Shown here: positions 37,198 to 50,029 of the stretch, piece after piece
How positions within the stretch are numbered: the stretch's first letter is position 1
How the letters are laid out: each line of letters begins with the position of its first letter
Assembly: GCA_003117195.1 (NCBI GenBank)
Contig: BDSI01000199.1
Location: forward strand, 34,434-98,433
Origin: Eudorina sp. 2006-703-Eu-15
Lineage: Eukaryota; Chlorophyta; Chlorophyceae; Chlamydomonadales; Volvocaceae
DNA length: 64,000 nt
Direction of reading: 5' to 3'
Notes under the pieces: generated by a model
The model's database searches: none
Seen by the model: only the letters and a program-made list of their open reading frames with translations
Told to the model about the DNA's origin: nothing
Made by a program: the position numbers and the translations under genes

Positions 37198-40100
37198 TCA
37201 AGGAGCAGCGAGCATATCCTTCACAAGAATCCAGCGTGTATTGTTGGCCGCGGAAGCTGTAATGCGCCACACATCCACCAGCGCGCGGGTGCTGTCGTCA
37301 AGCCGCTGCAATACCACCGCATTCGCTGACGAACCAAGCAGCAAAGGAGTACCAAACTCAAGGTAAACAAGAGGCTGCGAGTTCGACGGGCTGGAAACCG
37401 AAAGCTTCAATGCCGAAGGCCACGTCCGGTGGCCGCCGCCGCCTGTGCTGGAGTTGCCGTAGAACTCAATGACCACGAAGTACGACGCACGCATGCCCCC
37501 GGGGCCGTACATGGCCAGGGGCGGCACCGTTGCCCCCAGGGTGGGAAACAGGGGCGTGGACCCGGAGCTGCCCTGCTGCCAGCGCCAGCCTGACACAGCC
37601 GGCAGCGACGGCCAGTTAATGTTGTTTGTAAAACCTTGCATGTGGTCGATGCAGGCCATGCCATTAGTTGACACCGCGCGGCAGTACATTTGATTAGCGC
37701 CTGTATCAAGCCGCACCACGTCTATGGCCATGCCATCAAAGTTGTTGCTGCCCTGAGTGCCCTGGCATGTGACGGTGCCGGACCGCTGCAGCATGATGCC
37801 CGTGCGGCGCTTGCTGGATGGTCCAACGGCACTGAGCAGGGAGGCGATGCTGGTGTTGAACTCGACGTACACCCACGGCATACAGAACGAGGCGGCGATG
37901 TTCAGTTTGATGGAGGCGGGCGGCGAGCGGGTGCCATCCTCGTACGTGTAGACGACGCTGTAGGTGGCGTAGGAGGAGCCGGTGCCCCAGTAATACAGGC
38001 CACCGGCATCGTTGTAACATGATCCCGCAACTGCTCCCTGGGTCTTCATGCAGCGGACGGGCGGTGGGTTCTCTGCATGGACATGAAGTCGGGGCAATCA
38101 AGGAGGGGACAGTCGACCGGCGGTGCGCTGCGCGATGAGCACGGCTGCTGGCGATGCAAGTAGTTGAGACCATAATGCACGTCACGACGCGAATAATATG
38201 TTCCCGCTATCTTGAAACATTTATTTCCGCCGCCCGGCAGATGATCGTACGATGTTGCACCCCTGCTCACTCGGAACATGCATTTGCACAACAAATTATT
38301 AAACGAATAGCTAGAATAGCCCGTCAGAAACAACTTTGAACACGTCGACGACCCACCTGTTATGCACGCTGGTCCCCGCACACCGCTGATCGTAGTCGTA
38401 CTGAAGAAGGTGCCCGTAGGGCAAGCACCGCAGCGCCATGAAAAGCCCATGTTCGTGCAGGTTCCTCTGGCGCCGCAGGGCGCCTGGCCGCAGAAATCAA
38501 CTGCGCGCGTGCGTGCCGGTAAAATGGGTGACGTAATGGGTATGCATACATGCCGCCGTACGTAAATGGATGAGCGTCATACATGCATGCGTATATATAT
38601 ATAGATCATGCAGATGCACATGGTAAGCTTATGTAGATATCTATGCTATATAGCATACAGATATGTGGCAAAGAACGCACATTTGGTAGCGGCTAAGCGT
38701 AAAACTAGTACAACCCAGCTCACAGCCGTAACGGTGCTGTTAAGGAGCGGCTAACGTGACCCCACGCTGCATGTAGGGTGGTCACGAATAGCGTTAACCA
38801 CAGTTTGGTTGTTTTGGGGCTCATCGAATGCTATCTACCGTATTCCATGGATGGTACAACATACACCAATACATGCATTAGAGTTTTTTCACCGCATGAA
38901 CGAAACGTTGATGACATTGAAACGCCAGCGAAATGAAGACGACGCCCGTACGTACCTCCCATGTCAGGAACTGGAGTTCTATCAGTGAAGTTTAACCAGC
39001 GTGAGTTGTTGGCAGCGGAAGCTGGAATGCGCCCCACATCCACCAGCGCGCGAGTGCTGTCGTCAAGCCGCTGCAGTACCACAGCTTTTGCTGACGAACC
39101 AAGCTGAAGAGCCGCAACAAGCTCGACGTACAGTATGGGCTGCGAGTTCGACGGGCTGGAGACCGGAAGCTTCACTGCCGAAGGCCACGTCCGGTGGCCG
39201 CCGAAGAACTCGATGACCAGGTAGTACGACGCGCGCATGCCCCCGGCGAGGCTATTCATGACCAGGGGCGACACCTGTGTCCCTAGGGTGGGAAACAGGG
39301 GCGTAGACCCGGAGCTGCCCTGCTGCCAGCGCCAGCCTGACACAGCCGGCCGCGACGGCCAGTCGATGCTGCCTGCGAATCCTTGCATGTGGTCGATGCA
39401 GGCCATGCCATTGTCTGACACTGCACGGCAGTACATTTGGCTGGCGCCTGTGTCAAGCCGCACCACGTCTATGGCCATATTGTCGAAGTTGTTGCTGCCC
39501 TGCGTATTTTGGCAGGTGACGGTGCCGGACCGCTGCAGCATGATACCGACACGGCGCTTGTTGGACGGCCCAACCGTGCTGAGCAGGGAGGCGATGCTGG
39601 TGTTGAACTCGACGTACACCCACGGCATGCAGAAGTTCCAATCGGAGACTGCCAAGGTGATGGAGGCGGGCGGCGAGCGGGTGCCATCCTCGTATATGTA
39701 GACCACGCTATATGTAACGTAGGAGGAGCCGGTGCCCCAGAAATACAACCCGCCGGCATTGTTGATGCACGTCCCCGCAAGTGCTTCCTGGGTCTTCATG
39801 CAGCGGACGGGCGGCGGGACCTCTGCATACCGGTGCAAGCAATAGTACGGGAACGGCCGGGAGAAGACTTTATCGTTTGAGATGGAGTATGTATGGGTCA
39901 AATAAAATGAAGCCTGTTTTTCGGGGGAATGCCATCAATACAATTCTCTTACCACCCATCGAAGTTCGTTTACCACCCGTCAAAGGATCAGATTCTCATA
40001 CACCAAGCAGGTTTCAATAGATTCGATCATGCAGTCTTCGTAATTACCTGTTGCACAAGCTGGTCCCTGCACGCCGTTGATGGTTGTCGTCGTGAAGAAT

Positions 40101-43100
40101 GTGCCCACTGGGCACGCGCCACATCTCCACGTGGTATCGATGTTGATGCAAGCAGCCGAACCGCAGGGCGAGCTGGCACAGAAGTTGACTGCACGCATTC
40201 GTTGACGACACGCGCGGTGATACATGGATGCAGATTTGACAACAAAATCTACAGATTCAAGCTCGATTAGAGATTCCCAAATGCTCAACGTAGGAGGCCA
40301 CAAGCGGATTTATTTTGAATAGGGATACAGCGAATGAATCAGGTACGTACGCTCGTTTCATACATATTTAGACGGGTGTTTGATTTAAAGTTGCGGATGA
40401 CGTAGCAGCCTGTATATTTGGTATTCATAATTCATGACATAATATGTAAGCTAACGCGGGTGACGAACATGAACTCCTGTACGGTAAAGGTTCGGGTTTA
40501 CGGTAAAGGTTCAGCGTAAATGTTCAGCGTATATGCTTTTTCTTTATTGGCCTATTATGCTCACCGAGCGGCCTCTGCCATGAAAATCGGAATGCGTAGA
40601 CCTCAGCAAGGTTCGCAAGCTCGTTTGCAGAAAGCGCGCGATTGTACAACAGTACGACGGACACATTGCCGTCCAGGTATCTCTTGTTGTCAAGGGCGTC
40701 TCCGCCAACCGTCAGCGCGGTGGGTAAGATCTCACAAGGCTTGCTGGGCATCTGCCAGGTCTGCAGGTACGGACTCTCCTGGCCGTACCGATGGTACGAC
40801 GTTGATGTGGCGCCACTCTGCCGTACAATGGCCTCCATCGTCCATTGTCTGCTTGGAGCTTGCGGCACCGGACTGGTCACTGGGGTGAAGCCCACTAAGC
40901 CCACGCTGTGAGAATAAACAAACTGCTGTGACGTTGACAAAAACAGTTCACGGTCGTAGTTGTTCCAGGAGCGGCCAAGTGACAAGAGCACGTTATCGGT
41001 GGCGGTGGCCGGGTCGTTGAAGCTGCCGATCCAAACGGCAGTGAAGGCACCCATCGCGGACGCGTTCCAGCTGCTAGGCAGGCTGGTGCTGCTCAGACCC
41101 ACACATTTGCCAGCACTGAAGGCGACAGCTGCTGTCGAAGCGTCGCGATACAAGGTGCAGTTCCCGATCAATGTGAGGGAGGCTGGGGCCCCGCCGCGCT
41201 TGCTGTTGGCGCCATCCGCGTCAAGCCAGGTTGAGACAGATGCCGGGGACGTGTAGGGTACTGCGGCTGCGGCTGATGGGCTGCTGCCGGCGGTGAGGAC
41301 GATACCAGCCAATGCGTCGAAGTTGGCAACTTCAGGTCGGAGGCTGTCGGGCAATGCTGCATACCCGGGGCCTACACAATGTATGCATACATACATGCAA
41401 TCAAGCATGTGTTTTGTAAAGGTGTAAAAGTATAAAAGTACGTAGCCGGCTACAAGGCAAGCTACAAGATACGGGGTGTCCACTCTAATGTCAGCAAGAC
41501 ACGCAGGAGGGGGCGTGCACTGCAAAGTCGTACATAAATTGATGCGGCCGTACAGAAATGCACCATACACTCCTCGGTGCGTGGACGGGCAAAATTGTTA
41601 AATATTAAGAATCACGAATACTTCACTTGCTTGCCTACCTTTTGTGCACGCCGGTCCAAGCACACCGTTGATGGTCGTGGTGTTGAAGTACGTGCCCCGC
41701 GCGCAAGCATTGCATCGCCAAGAGACGGCCAAGTTGGTGCAGTTCCCGCTGGGTCCGCAGGGCGCCTGAGCACAAAAGTCAACTGCACGGATAGCGCACG
41801 GTTGCATATCATTAATTATTAGCAGCGTTCCATCAAATGCGCGGCACACATGAATGCACTATCACACAGTTTCATCAGCTCCTTGATATATAAACGGAAT
41901 CTGTAAAAATGACATCTCGCATAAATGAGAACCGCAGATATGAGGGCACGCACACACTTTCCGTCAGTTGCGCGAGAATGTACAAAACGAGTATGCACAC
42001 ATACAATCCTGGATACACCATCAATTCTGGAAACCCTAAAGCCGACAGATATTGTGTCGGAAACTCTCACCTCCAGTAGTCGGTAAAGGAGTGCGGTCCG
42101 TGAAATTTAACCAACGTGTATTGTTGGCAGCGGAAGCTGGAACGCGCCCCACATCCACCAGCGCGCGAGTGCTGTCGTCAAGCCGCTGCAGTACCACAGC
42201 AATCGCCGACGAACCAAGCTGAAGAGCCGCAGCAAGCTCGACGTACAGTGTGGGCTGCGAATTCGACGGGCTGGAAACCGAAAGCTTCGATGCCGAAGGC
42301 CACGTCCGGTGGCCGCCGAAGAACTCGATGACCAGGTAGTACGACGCGCGCATGCCCCCGGCGAGGCTATTCATGACCAGGGGCGACACCTGTGTCCCTA
42401 GGGTGGGAAACAGGGGCGTAGACCCGGAGCTGCCCTGCTGCCAGCGCCAGCCTGACACAGCCGGCCGCGACGGCCAGTCGATGCTGCCTGCAAATCCTTG
42501 CATGTGGTCGATGCAGGCCATGCCATTGTCTGACACCGCGCGGCAGTACATTTGGCTGGCGCCTGTGTCAAGCCGCACCACGTCTATGGCCATGCTGTCG
42601 AAGTTGTTGCTGCCCTGCGTATTTTGGCAGGTGACGGTGCCGGACCGCTGCAGCATGATACCGACACGGCGCTTGTTGGACGGTCCAACCGTGCTGAGCA
42701 GGGAGGCGATGCTGGTGTTGAACTCGACGTACACCCACGGCATGCAGAACGACGAGTCAGAGATCCTCAAGATGCTAGAGGCCGGCGGCGAGCGGGTGCC
42801 ATCCTCGTATATGTAGACCACGCTATATGTGACGGAGGAGGAGCCGGTGCCCCAGAAGTACAACCCTCCGGCATTATTCATGCACGACCCTGTAATTGCG
42901 CCCTGGGCCTTCATGCAGCGGACGGGCGGCGGGGCCTCTGCATACCGGTGCAGCACCGAAACGGCAGGGCGAAAACAACGACATCAATATGCGCAGCATG
43001 CTGTGATATGTATGACGCTTGTAACGTACTGAAAGCGGAATATCGAACCGACCCATGATCGAATGGCGATCAGAAAGAAAGAAGGAAAGGATAAATGATA

Positions 43101-45108
43101 AGCCCAGGCGCGGAGTCGACATTGGCCGGCAGTATATATGTCGCGCAGGTCTCCGCCATCCCCACATCCGCCGTGTTAATAACAGAACCCCGAACCATTG
43201 ACCCGACCCGTGGTTCGGTGGATACGTGATGAAACAGACATGTTTTTAATTGATTCGATGCTGTACAAACCAATGAACATTTATAACATTCCAGAGACGA
43301 ACCATCGTATATCCTAACCTATCCTGGTGTCAACACGCACCGGATATGTGCGACCGTGTCTACACGCACCCTCGAGTAAAAGGTAGCCTACCCAGGTATT
43401 TATACATACTCAGCCGTGTGATACACAGTCGTGACACAGTGTGATATATACACAGTCATGACACCGTGTGATACACAGTCTGCAAAATTACAGATAGACG
43501 CAGTGGAATGAAACGCAGCGAGGTAGAATAGTATGTCGTTGTGCGCGGAGCTATATCACACCTGTTGCACACGCTGGTCCCTGAACTCCGTAGATTGTTC
43601 TCGTCGTGAAGAAGGTGCCCACTGGGCAGGCGCCACACCGCCACGCCGCGCCGATGTTGGTGCAGCTGGCGGAACCGCAGGGCGAGCTGGCACAGAAATC
43701 GACTGCAATTATTGCGTGAGAACGAGAAACGGCGTGGACTAAATTAGGATGGTTGCTGTATGTAAATCACTAGAGCCACCGTGCAGCTTCTTCTGCTGGA
43801 CCCGGGCAGTTATTTCTGCTAGATTGTTGTGTTGCACATATGCACCGCCCCGCAATCTTACGCGAGTACAGATTGTTCACCCCAGAGCCTCCGCATATCT
43901 GGGACGCGTTGCCTGAGCAGGGTAGGTAGCACGATGGACTCGGGCCCAGGCTGGTAGCACGTTGGATGTCCGCTCCACCGAAGCAGTTTGAACCTCCCTG
44001 CAGCCCGAACAGAGGTAAACCTACGGACAAACAGAGCCGGGGGAAAGTGCGATCAGTAAAGAAGGAAACCGGCGGCATTATTATTATAAACAGTGTTTCT
44101 ACTATTTGTAATATTCCAATGTTACTCTTTATAATATTCCAATGATATCTTCCATTTTATCATTATACCAATATATCAATGAATCCATTCCTATTTATAT
44201 ATTATTCTTATACATATCATTGGTATTCCTATCGGTCTGATTACACATATAATTAATATCGTTATCATTGTCTTTATTATATATTAACATTAGTCAATGA
44301 TAAGGATACTAATAATAATGTATAATCAGACTATTAGGAATCCTTATTAGTATTATCGTTATTCCTACTTTTCTGATCATGCAGCATTCTTATTATTATC
44401 AATATCGTTATTATCCTTCTTATTATTGTTATCGTTATTATTTTTCTTACTCACCGGCGTTACGAGCTAGAGCGGTGCACATTTGGATGGTCATATCCGC
44501 TCTGCCTGACGCCAAAACGGTGGGGAGCACTCGGTTGGTGCTAGTGTCGGTGAAGCATCCCAGAGGCACGCCGGGGTAGATCATCGGTGGTGGAGGCCTT
44601 GTGGGCGTCGGCAATTGGGCTGCGTCGACAGGCCAACACAAGATGCAGTGCGTGTTAGCAATTGCAATCCGCATAGCAAGATGGCAGGCTGGAGGTAGAA
44701 ACGACGCACGTTAGGTAGCTCACTAGAAGAAGGTTTATCCGTGTGGATACGCTAGCTTGCGCTACTATGAGTACGACAAGCACTGACGATACTGGCGCGC
44801 TCTAGCATTTTATAATGCTTGGATACTACAATAGTAACACAACCACGCATAGCATGAATATGATGCGTCCGGTGGGTGCGTCATATGTGGTAGGTCGCAT
44901 ACATTCTGAGTTCATGAGCGGCAACGGTTCATTCCGAATTCATTCGTTCCATTCATTCCATCCCGTATTGATAACTCAGCTCACCATAGGACGTGTCGCA
45001 CAACGCCAGCAGGAACAAGGTGTACATCAGCACTACCGCCGCATAATTGTTGCCGTTGGAACCACTATGACGACCGCCACGACAGCACTCGAACGGCAAC
45101 TTGAGCAT
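37198..45108 (-). CDS. Gene B: secreted WSC / EGF-like / LamG-like / X-domain protein (1,477 aa), tandem paralogue of A
   Basis: Eleven exons: 45108-44985 signal peptide (hydrophobic YAAVVLMYTLFLLALCDTSYG); 44619-44455 and 44020-43862 WSC (VPLGCFTDTSTNRVLP; YLPCSGNASQICGGSG); 43702-43562 EGF-like 1; 42937-42071 X1; 41782-41639 EGF-like 2; 41371-40565 LamG/ConA-like; 40188-40048 EGF-like 3; 39822-38956 X2; 38500-38357 EGF-like 4; 38072-37198 X3 (TGA). Exon lengths equal those of gene A except the signal-peptide exon (124 versus 97) and the LamG exon (807 versus 825). All splice phases agree and no frame is broken, so both copies look functional. Equivalent exons are more alike between genes than within a gene; for example both X3 share NSSTGGGG and both X1 end near LPTTGG. 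The three-X architecture therefore predates the gene duplication. Expected to be extracellular, as for gene A. Confidence 0.88.
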
Positions 45109-45692
45109 CTTGATTCGCCGGTACCAGGCAATAGAGTTTAGTGCAGAGACGCGAAGGCGATGTGACAGCCCACTAACACACACTCAGCGTGGGAAGATGT
45201 CGACAGCCTGAAACATATAATGATGCGCACGTATGCGGCACTAAGAATTGTTACGCCAGAAAGTAAAACCGGTGAGCGTTAGGTCATTGGGACGTTTACG
45301 TCATGAATGGTGGATCAAGTCGTTTGCAAGCGACAACTACAGAAGCACTAGACATATGTAAGTTGAATAGTTGACAGCGAGCGAGCAGGCGGTGTGCGGT
45401 AACATGAGCGACACGTTCATGACAGAAAGCTGTGGCGCTTATAGATAATCCTTTCATTCCGGATACCATTCATGCAACATACAACTCTCTTCGCCGATAA
45501 CTTAGTAACTCACCGGCCTGTGATGAGAGATGTATAAGATATGACTTCAAGGCGCACAGTTGCTAATATGTTAATGTATTCCTAGGCTGGCTTGAATTGT
45601 AGATACATACGCGTATGCTTGTATGGGGACTTGCTTGTGTGTTTGCAAGGAATATTTCGGAAGTAAGAGACGCGATTTTCAGGTTCATATAG

Positions 45693-45757
45693 CGGCTTAT
45701 TACGTACGTAGCAGTTGGTTAGTTCCCGTGCGTGTACCCCTGTACCAATCCTGTGCA
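45693..45757 (-). promoter_or_regulatory. Conserved upstream block of gene B
   Basis: 65 bp identical to 33653-33717 upstream of gene A, about 590-650 bp before the ATG of gene B. Neighbouring shared blocks include GATGTCCTTCGGATGGTCTT and CAAGTTCCGACATGGTGCGG. The TATA-like motif here is weaker (CGCTATATGAA on the minus strand). Confidence 0.4.
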
Positions 45758-46239
45758 GTTTGTTCATTGTGACGGATGTCCTTCGGATGGTCTTCCTGTC
45801 ACCTGTGGTGAGTTCTACATAGATTTATATTTATAATCAAGTTAATCAATTTCAGTAAATTGGACGCGTACAAGTTCCGACATGGTGCGGAGCCTTTCGG
45901 AACTTACAAATAATGGATGAAGGAGGGGACGGCCACCCGTTCAATGGAGTGCTACTGATCTCCGCGGCTCACAATGCAATATGGGTACGTGTATAAGTAA
46001 TCTTTCGCAGCATATATGTGCGTAGCTCGCGCGCAGGTTTGGCGATCATCAGATTGCGGTTGGTCGGTCTATGCGCACATACAAAGACGTACGTACATGC
46101 GTAACGCACATACAAGAAGTTGATTCTATCTTACAGCGTTTTGCTTCACGTTTGGCTTTTTAACAAGTTATAGATTTATCATTCCAGCATATTGAAAGGT
46201 GACGCTGATGAAAGCGATGTATTTGCGCGCACCTTGAGG

Positions 46240-47780
46240 TTAGTTAGTTGCGCACAGGTAAAGTCTTTCATGACTTAGGGGCGTAGTGTAAGCTCATAGA
46301 AAATAGAACGCGTTCTTAATTATTTATCACATGTTTCCGAAATGTTTGTCGAACCCCCAAAACGTGCGCAGTGATCAACAAAGCTGCACCAGACCTCCAA
46401 GACTTATATATAGAATTTCATGACAGGTTTGCATTAGTTGTAAATTTAGTAGTCTTACATGGAGCTCTGCTCCCCGTCTGACCCACACATGCAATTACGT
46501 GACATTGCGTGTATCTAATTACTACAAATTTTGTTAGGTAATGATTTTTGGGCGGGGCCCCAGCGCGAAGCGCGTTCGGGGGGCCCCGCCCCCTAGGATT
46601 GCCCCTGTCCGTGTGTCCGGTAACGGCAAAACGTTCATTATCCGCTAAGCTAATTCGCAAAGTTTGTCATATTATTAGTCCTCTATTGCAAGATATTCTT
46701 GGTTTGGCTGAAAAAAATTCTTTGCGCACAAACGGTCAAAGTAAAGCTCCGCGGTCTCCATGGACCCGAGTCAACACCCACCCAACGCCTCTCGCGCTCA
46801 TATTTGTTGCAACGGGTGCCGCGTGATGAATACTTGAATTCGGAATGGGCGGCGCGTGCTAAATTGAACTTCGATAGTGTTCTGATGTTTGAACATCAAG
46901 ATACCACCAACATCAAGATTTGCCTTTATGTCTTGCCAGATGAATACAAATCAACAATATGTATTGAATCAAAGTTTCAAGATGCAAAGGGATAGCGTAC
47001 CGAGTGCCAACGAGTTCTCCAGTTCCGATGGCCCAAAGTCCGGGTCTCACCGCGGCTTTTTCGCACCCTGTTTTTGCCTTACATTTGATATGTAACTATT
47101 GATAGCAAACTTTAGAGGTTCACGTCTGCTGCGGGCGTGCAACTGAAGGGTTGCATGCCTGCCGACGGACCAAACAACTACAGTTTCACGGCAAAACAAG
47201 GATGCTTCAAGCTTGCTTTGTGATCATCTGCTTGGCAGACGGATGTGGTAGTGCAGAGGCGATACCATAGTGCCGATACGGTGACCGCCGTCGCCGGCGG
47301 CGCGTACTGCAGGATGGTTTATTTCGGGGCTGCCGACGTGTTTGGGCTTCGTGAATCTATGTACGCCGATCCCCCTTCAATATCAACGAAACCCCCAATG
47401 GCAACCTTTCACTCTCTCACACTGTTGCGCGGTAATAGAGTTTTCCTTCTAAAGCAAGCGGCCTGTACGGATTATAGATAGGCGGCCCCGCCCTTTTCCG
47501 GCTTCGAGGAAGCCGACCCCTACTTGTTGTTTAATCCCTTATCGTTGTGATAAAAGGTGCAACATGTCGGCCATTACGTTACTGACAATGTTATGTGACA
47601 ACCGTCAGGTTAGTTGCCGACGGAACATTCTAAGTTCTTCGTGATTTCGCCATTCAGACGATAATTTGAATACAAAGGAATGTACGTTTCATCATACTAT
47701 ACACAAGGCTAGGGATCCGTCATGCTTCGACCAGTAAGGCGGTAAGGGGCAGGCGCCTCAGGATCTATTACGTACCGGCC
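46240..47780. mobile_element. ~1.5 kb insertion in the gene B upstream copy, possible transposon
   Basis: Comparison with the paralogous spacer (34,199-34,265) shows about 1.5 kb extra here. The segment contains a near-perfect hairpin at 46551-46594 with arms GGGCGGGGCCCC and GGGGCCCCGCCC, and at the far end GGCCCCGCC (47483-47493) followed by a hairpin CGGCTTC-GAG-GAAGCCG (47500-47516). A GGGCGGGGCC motif therefore sits inverted near both ends of a ~0.94 kb core. An unrecognised open stretch (46699-46995) reads YLNSEWAARAKLNFDSVLMF and ends ESKFQDAKG. No transposase was recognised and no target duplication is certain. Confidence 0.4.
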
Positions 47781-48333
47781 GGCCGGCCGAGCATGCTCAG
47801 AACTCCGCACCCTGCTCAAAAGGCAAACCGCCATGCTCTGGTATTCTAACCGCACTTCATATCAAAAAGTAATGTTCCATGCATTGAGATTCACCATCCG
47901 ATGGGCGCACCGTGAGCACAAACACGCTGCCGCCGCTCTGTAACACGAGGCTGAAAAGCGCACTTGATGCTAAGGGGCTCGAATTCCTGTTACACGCTCT
48001 GCCGGCGCTAATGGGCGTTCTCATCAGGGCAACGGACGGAGTCTGCTACTCTGCGCCCTCAGAGTGCAAACGTTCATACTCTCGTTACAGGGTCTCGCGA
48101 GGGAAGGGCGAATGCATTCCAGCATACGTAGATCGGAGGTTCGGAGGTTCGCTTCTGGACTGTTGATGTTCGACAAGCAACGAAGGGTAAACCACCTAGC
48201 CAGCTACGTCGTCCAAAATGTAGACCATTCTAGAAGCTAGCGCACCATTACCATGACTGCTGAGGGACAATTATGGTGCGTGTATGACCCAAACATGACC
48301 GTGAGCACGCATGGGACGGATATAGTAACCTAC

Positions 48334-48412
48334 CTGGGGGCGGTCGTCTAATGGGAAAGACACTGGCATTCTGTTCAGAGATCGGTGGTTCGAATCCCCG
48401 TCCCCTCACCGC
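48334..48412 (+). tRNA. tRNA-like sequence with pol III A/B boxes, possibly degenerate or SINE head
   Basis: A D-arm-like GTCTAATGGGAAAGAC and an exact B box GGTTCGAATCC (48389-48399) are present at normal spacing. A 5' GGGGGCG can pair with a 3' CGTCCCC. The anticodon arm is imperfect (CTGGCATTCTGTTCAG); by position it most resembles tRNA-Gln(CTG) with an extra base, and the T-stem has mismatches. It is probably a tRNA pseudogene or the 5' head of a SINE rather than a working tRNA. Confidence 0.4.
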
Positions 48413-48640
48413 CGTGTGATTAGGCGGGTCTGGCGCGGTTTCCAGGAGAGGCAATCCTGGCGCGCTGGTAACCTGGTGTAGTGGCCGGTATGGCTGCGTG
48501 ACCCCCCCCGCGGGTGATGGAGGATGGGTGCGCAGTTCTTGGTAGGGGTTGATGAGACGAGGCACATACGATCTATCTGGGCCCGTTGGAACGCCCGGTC
48601 GGGATACGGGTCCACCTTGTAACGGTTACATTACATTCCA
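48334..48640 (+). mobile_element. Possible tRNA-derived SINE
   Basis: The tRNA-like head is followed by ~230 bp of unrelated body and then TTGTAACGGTTACATTACATT, a short A/T-rich tail-like repeat. This is the layout expected of a tRNA-derived SINE. Without a second copy in the window the call is tentative. Confidence 0.35.
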
Positions 48641-50029
48641 AAGGGATGAATTGTCATAATAATACTGACCCTGGAGCCAAGCGAGTCTGAGCATGCAGCT
48701 GCTGTGCGTGGAAGCATAGGGTTCCTGCCGCCCGCATGTCATCTCGCATGGCCCTCGCCTTCCGTGGCGGAACGCTGCGCACGAAGCAGGGCACGCTACG
48801 GGGCACACCTACCGGATGACTGGCCTACCTGGGCCATGCGTCCCGCGATCGATCCAAGGCCAATACTGTTCTTACCAAACGAGGGCAAATCAATCGCTCT
48901 GCGTGAGCTGCAACTAGCTCAATACTGCACTAAAACTCCGCTGCCGAACCGAAGCTCCGGCCTCCTCACCACACACTGCACAAACATATCCGCGCCTCCA
49001 TGGCGCGCTGGACATACGGGCTGTTTGTTTGTGGCGCGACCCGTTGATACCTCGAGACAAACCACGGTCAAAGTAGCTTTCTTCTCGTGTTATAAAGCCC
49101 TCCACCTACCCCGCGCGCCATCCTCGCCGCCCGAAGTAGTATAACGGCGCTCATGTGATGCCCTAGGTTTCCGACGTCATCGCCGGTGTGCCCAATACTC
49201 AACGGCTGGCAAGTTGTGGTCCACATCCTACGTAGCTGAACGACCCGGACATTCTCTATCTGCGCTCGCGCAGATGGAGGTGATGGACCCTTCGAGCCTC
49301 ACTGATCGAGCAAAAATCGGCGGGTCCCTAACGACGACGCAACGCACGAGCGAGCGCATTGTGCATGAGACGGTTATTATTCGTTTGTGCACCCCGTCTG
49401 ACAACTCTGTCGCGACTGCGTGGAATACGTCTACAACGAAATTGTTTTTGTGTGGCTAATAATAAGAAGTATGTTCGACAAGGCATCCAAGGTCAGTACG
49501 GTCGCAAGTTGTCGCACCTGCCACGTGACTGCGTTATACATGCACACACAACATTCCCATGTGTTGAGCGTGTGCGTGCATTATCTGCGTGCGTGTTCAG
49601 CGATGTCCACGTACGTACACGTCTACATGTACTACAAGCGTGCATGGATAGCAGGTAGGCGCCAATAATAGTATCCTTTCCTTCATCACGTGTAGGCTAC
49701 TTGCTTAGTAGTACATAAAATGTCATCAATGCAACACTGATTACACCGACGCGTACGCTAGACAGTTATGTTTAGGGAGGAGGGCATGGGGACGCGGCTA
49801 CGGCCCTCACAGGTCAGCGCGCGACTGGACGCTGCCATGGCTGCTGAGGAAGTTAAGGCACGGGGCTGGGCTCCACACCCCTAAGGGCTGGTGCAGGACG
49901 AGGGGGTGAACAAGGGTGGCAGCATTGGGTATGAGATGGAGAAGAGGAGGAGGATGAAGGCGGAGGATCACCTGTAACTGCTCAGAACACCAAACCAGCA
50001 TCACGAATTCCTGTCCAGAAATTTGCCTC

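Noticed and set aside
25396..43058. Plus-strand ORFs mirroring the X and LamG exons
   Set aside because: They are antisense shadows of the minus-strand exons; they recur at each copy only because the exons are duplicated.
25219..45108. Genes A and B as one giant gene
   Set aside because: Each has its own signal-peptide exon with ATG (33055 and 45108) and its own in-frame TGA after X3, and about 4 kb of noncoding sequence separates them.
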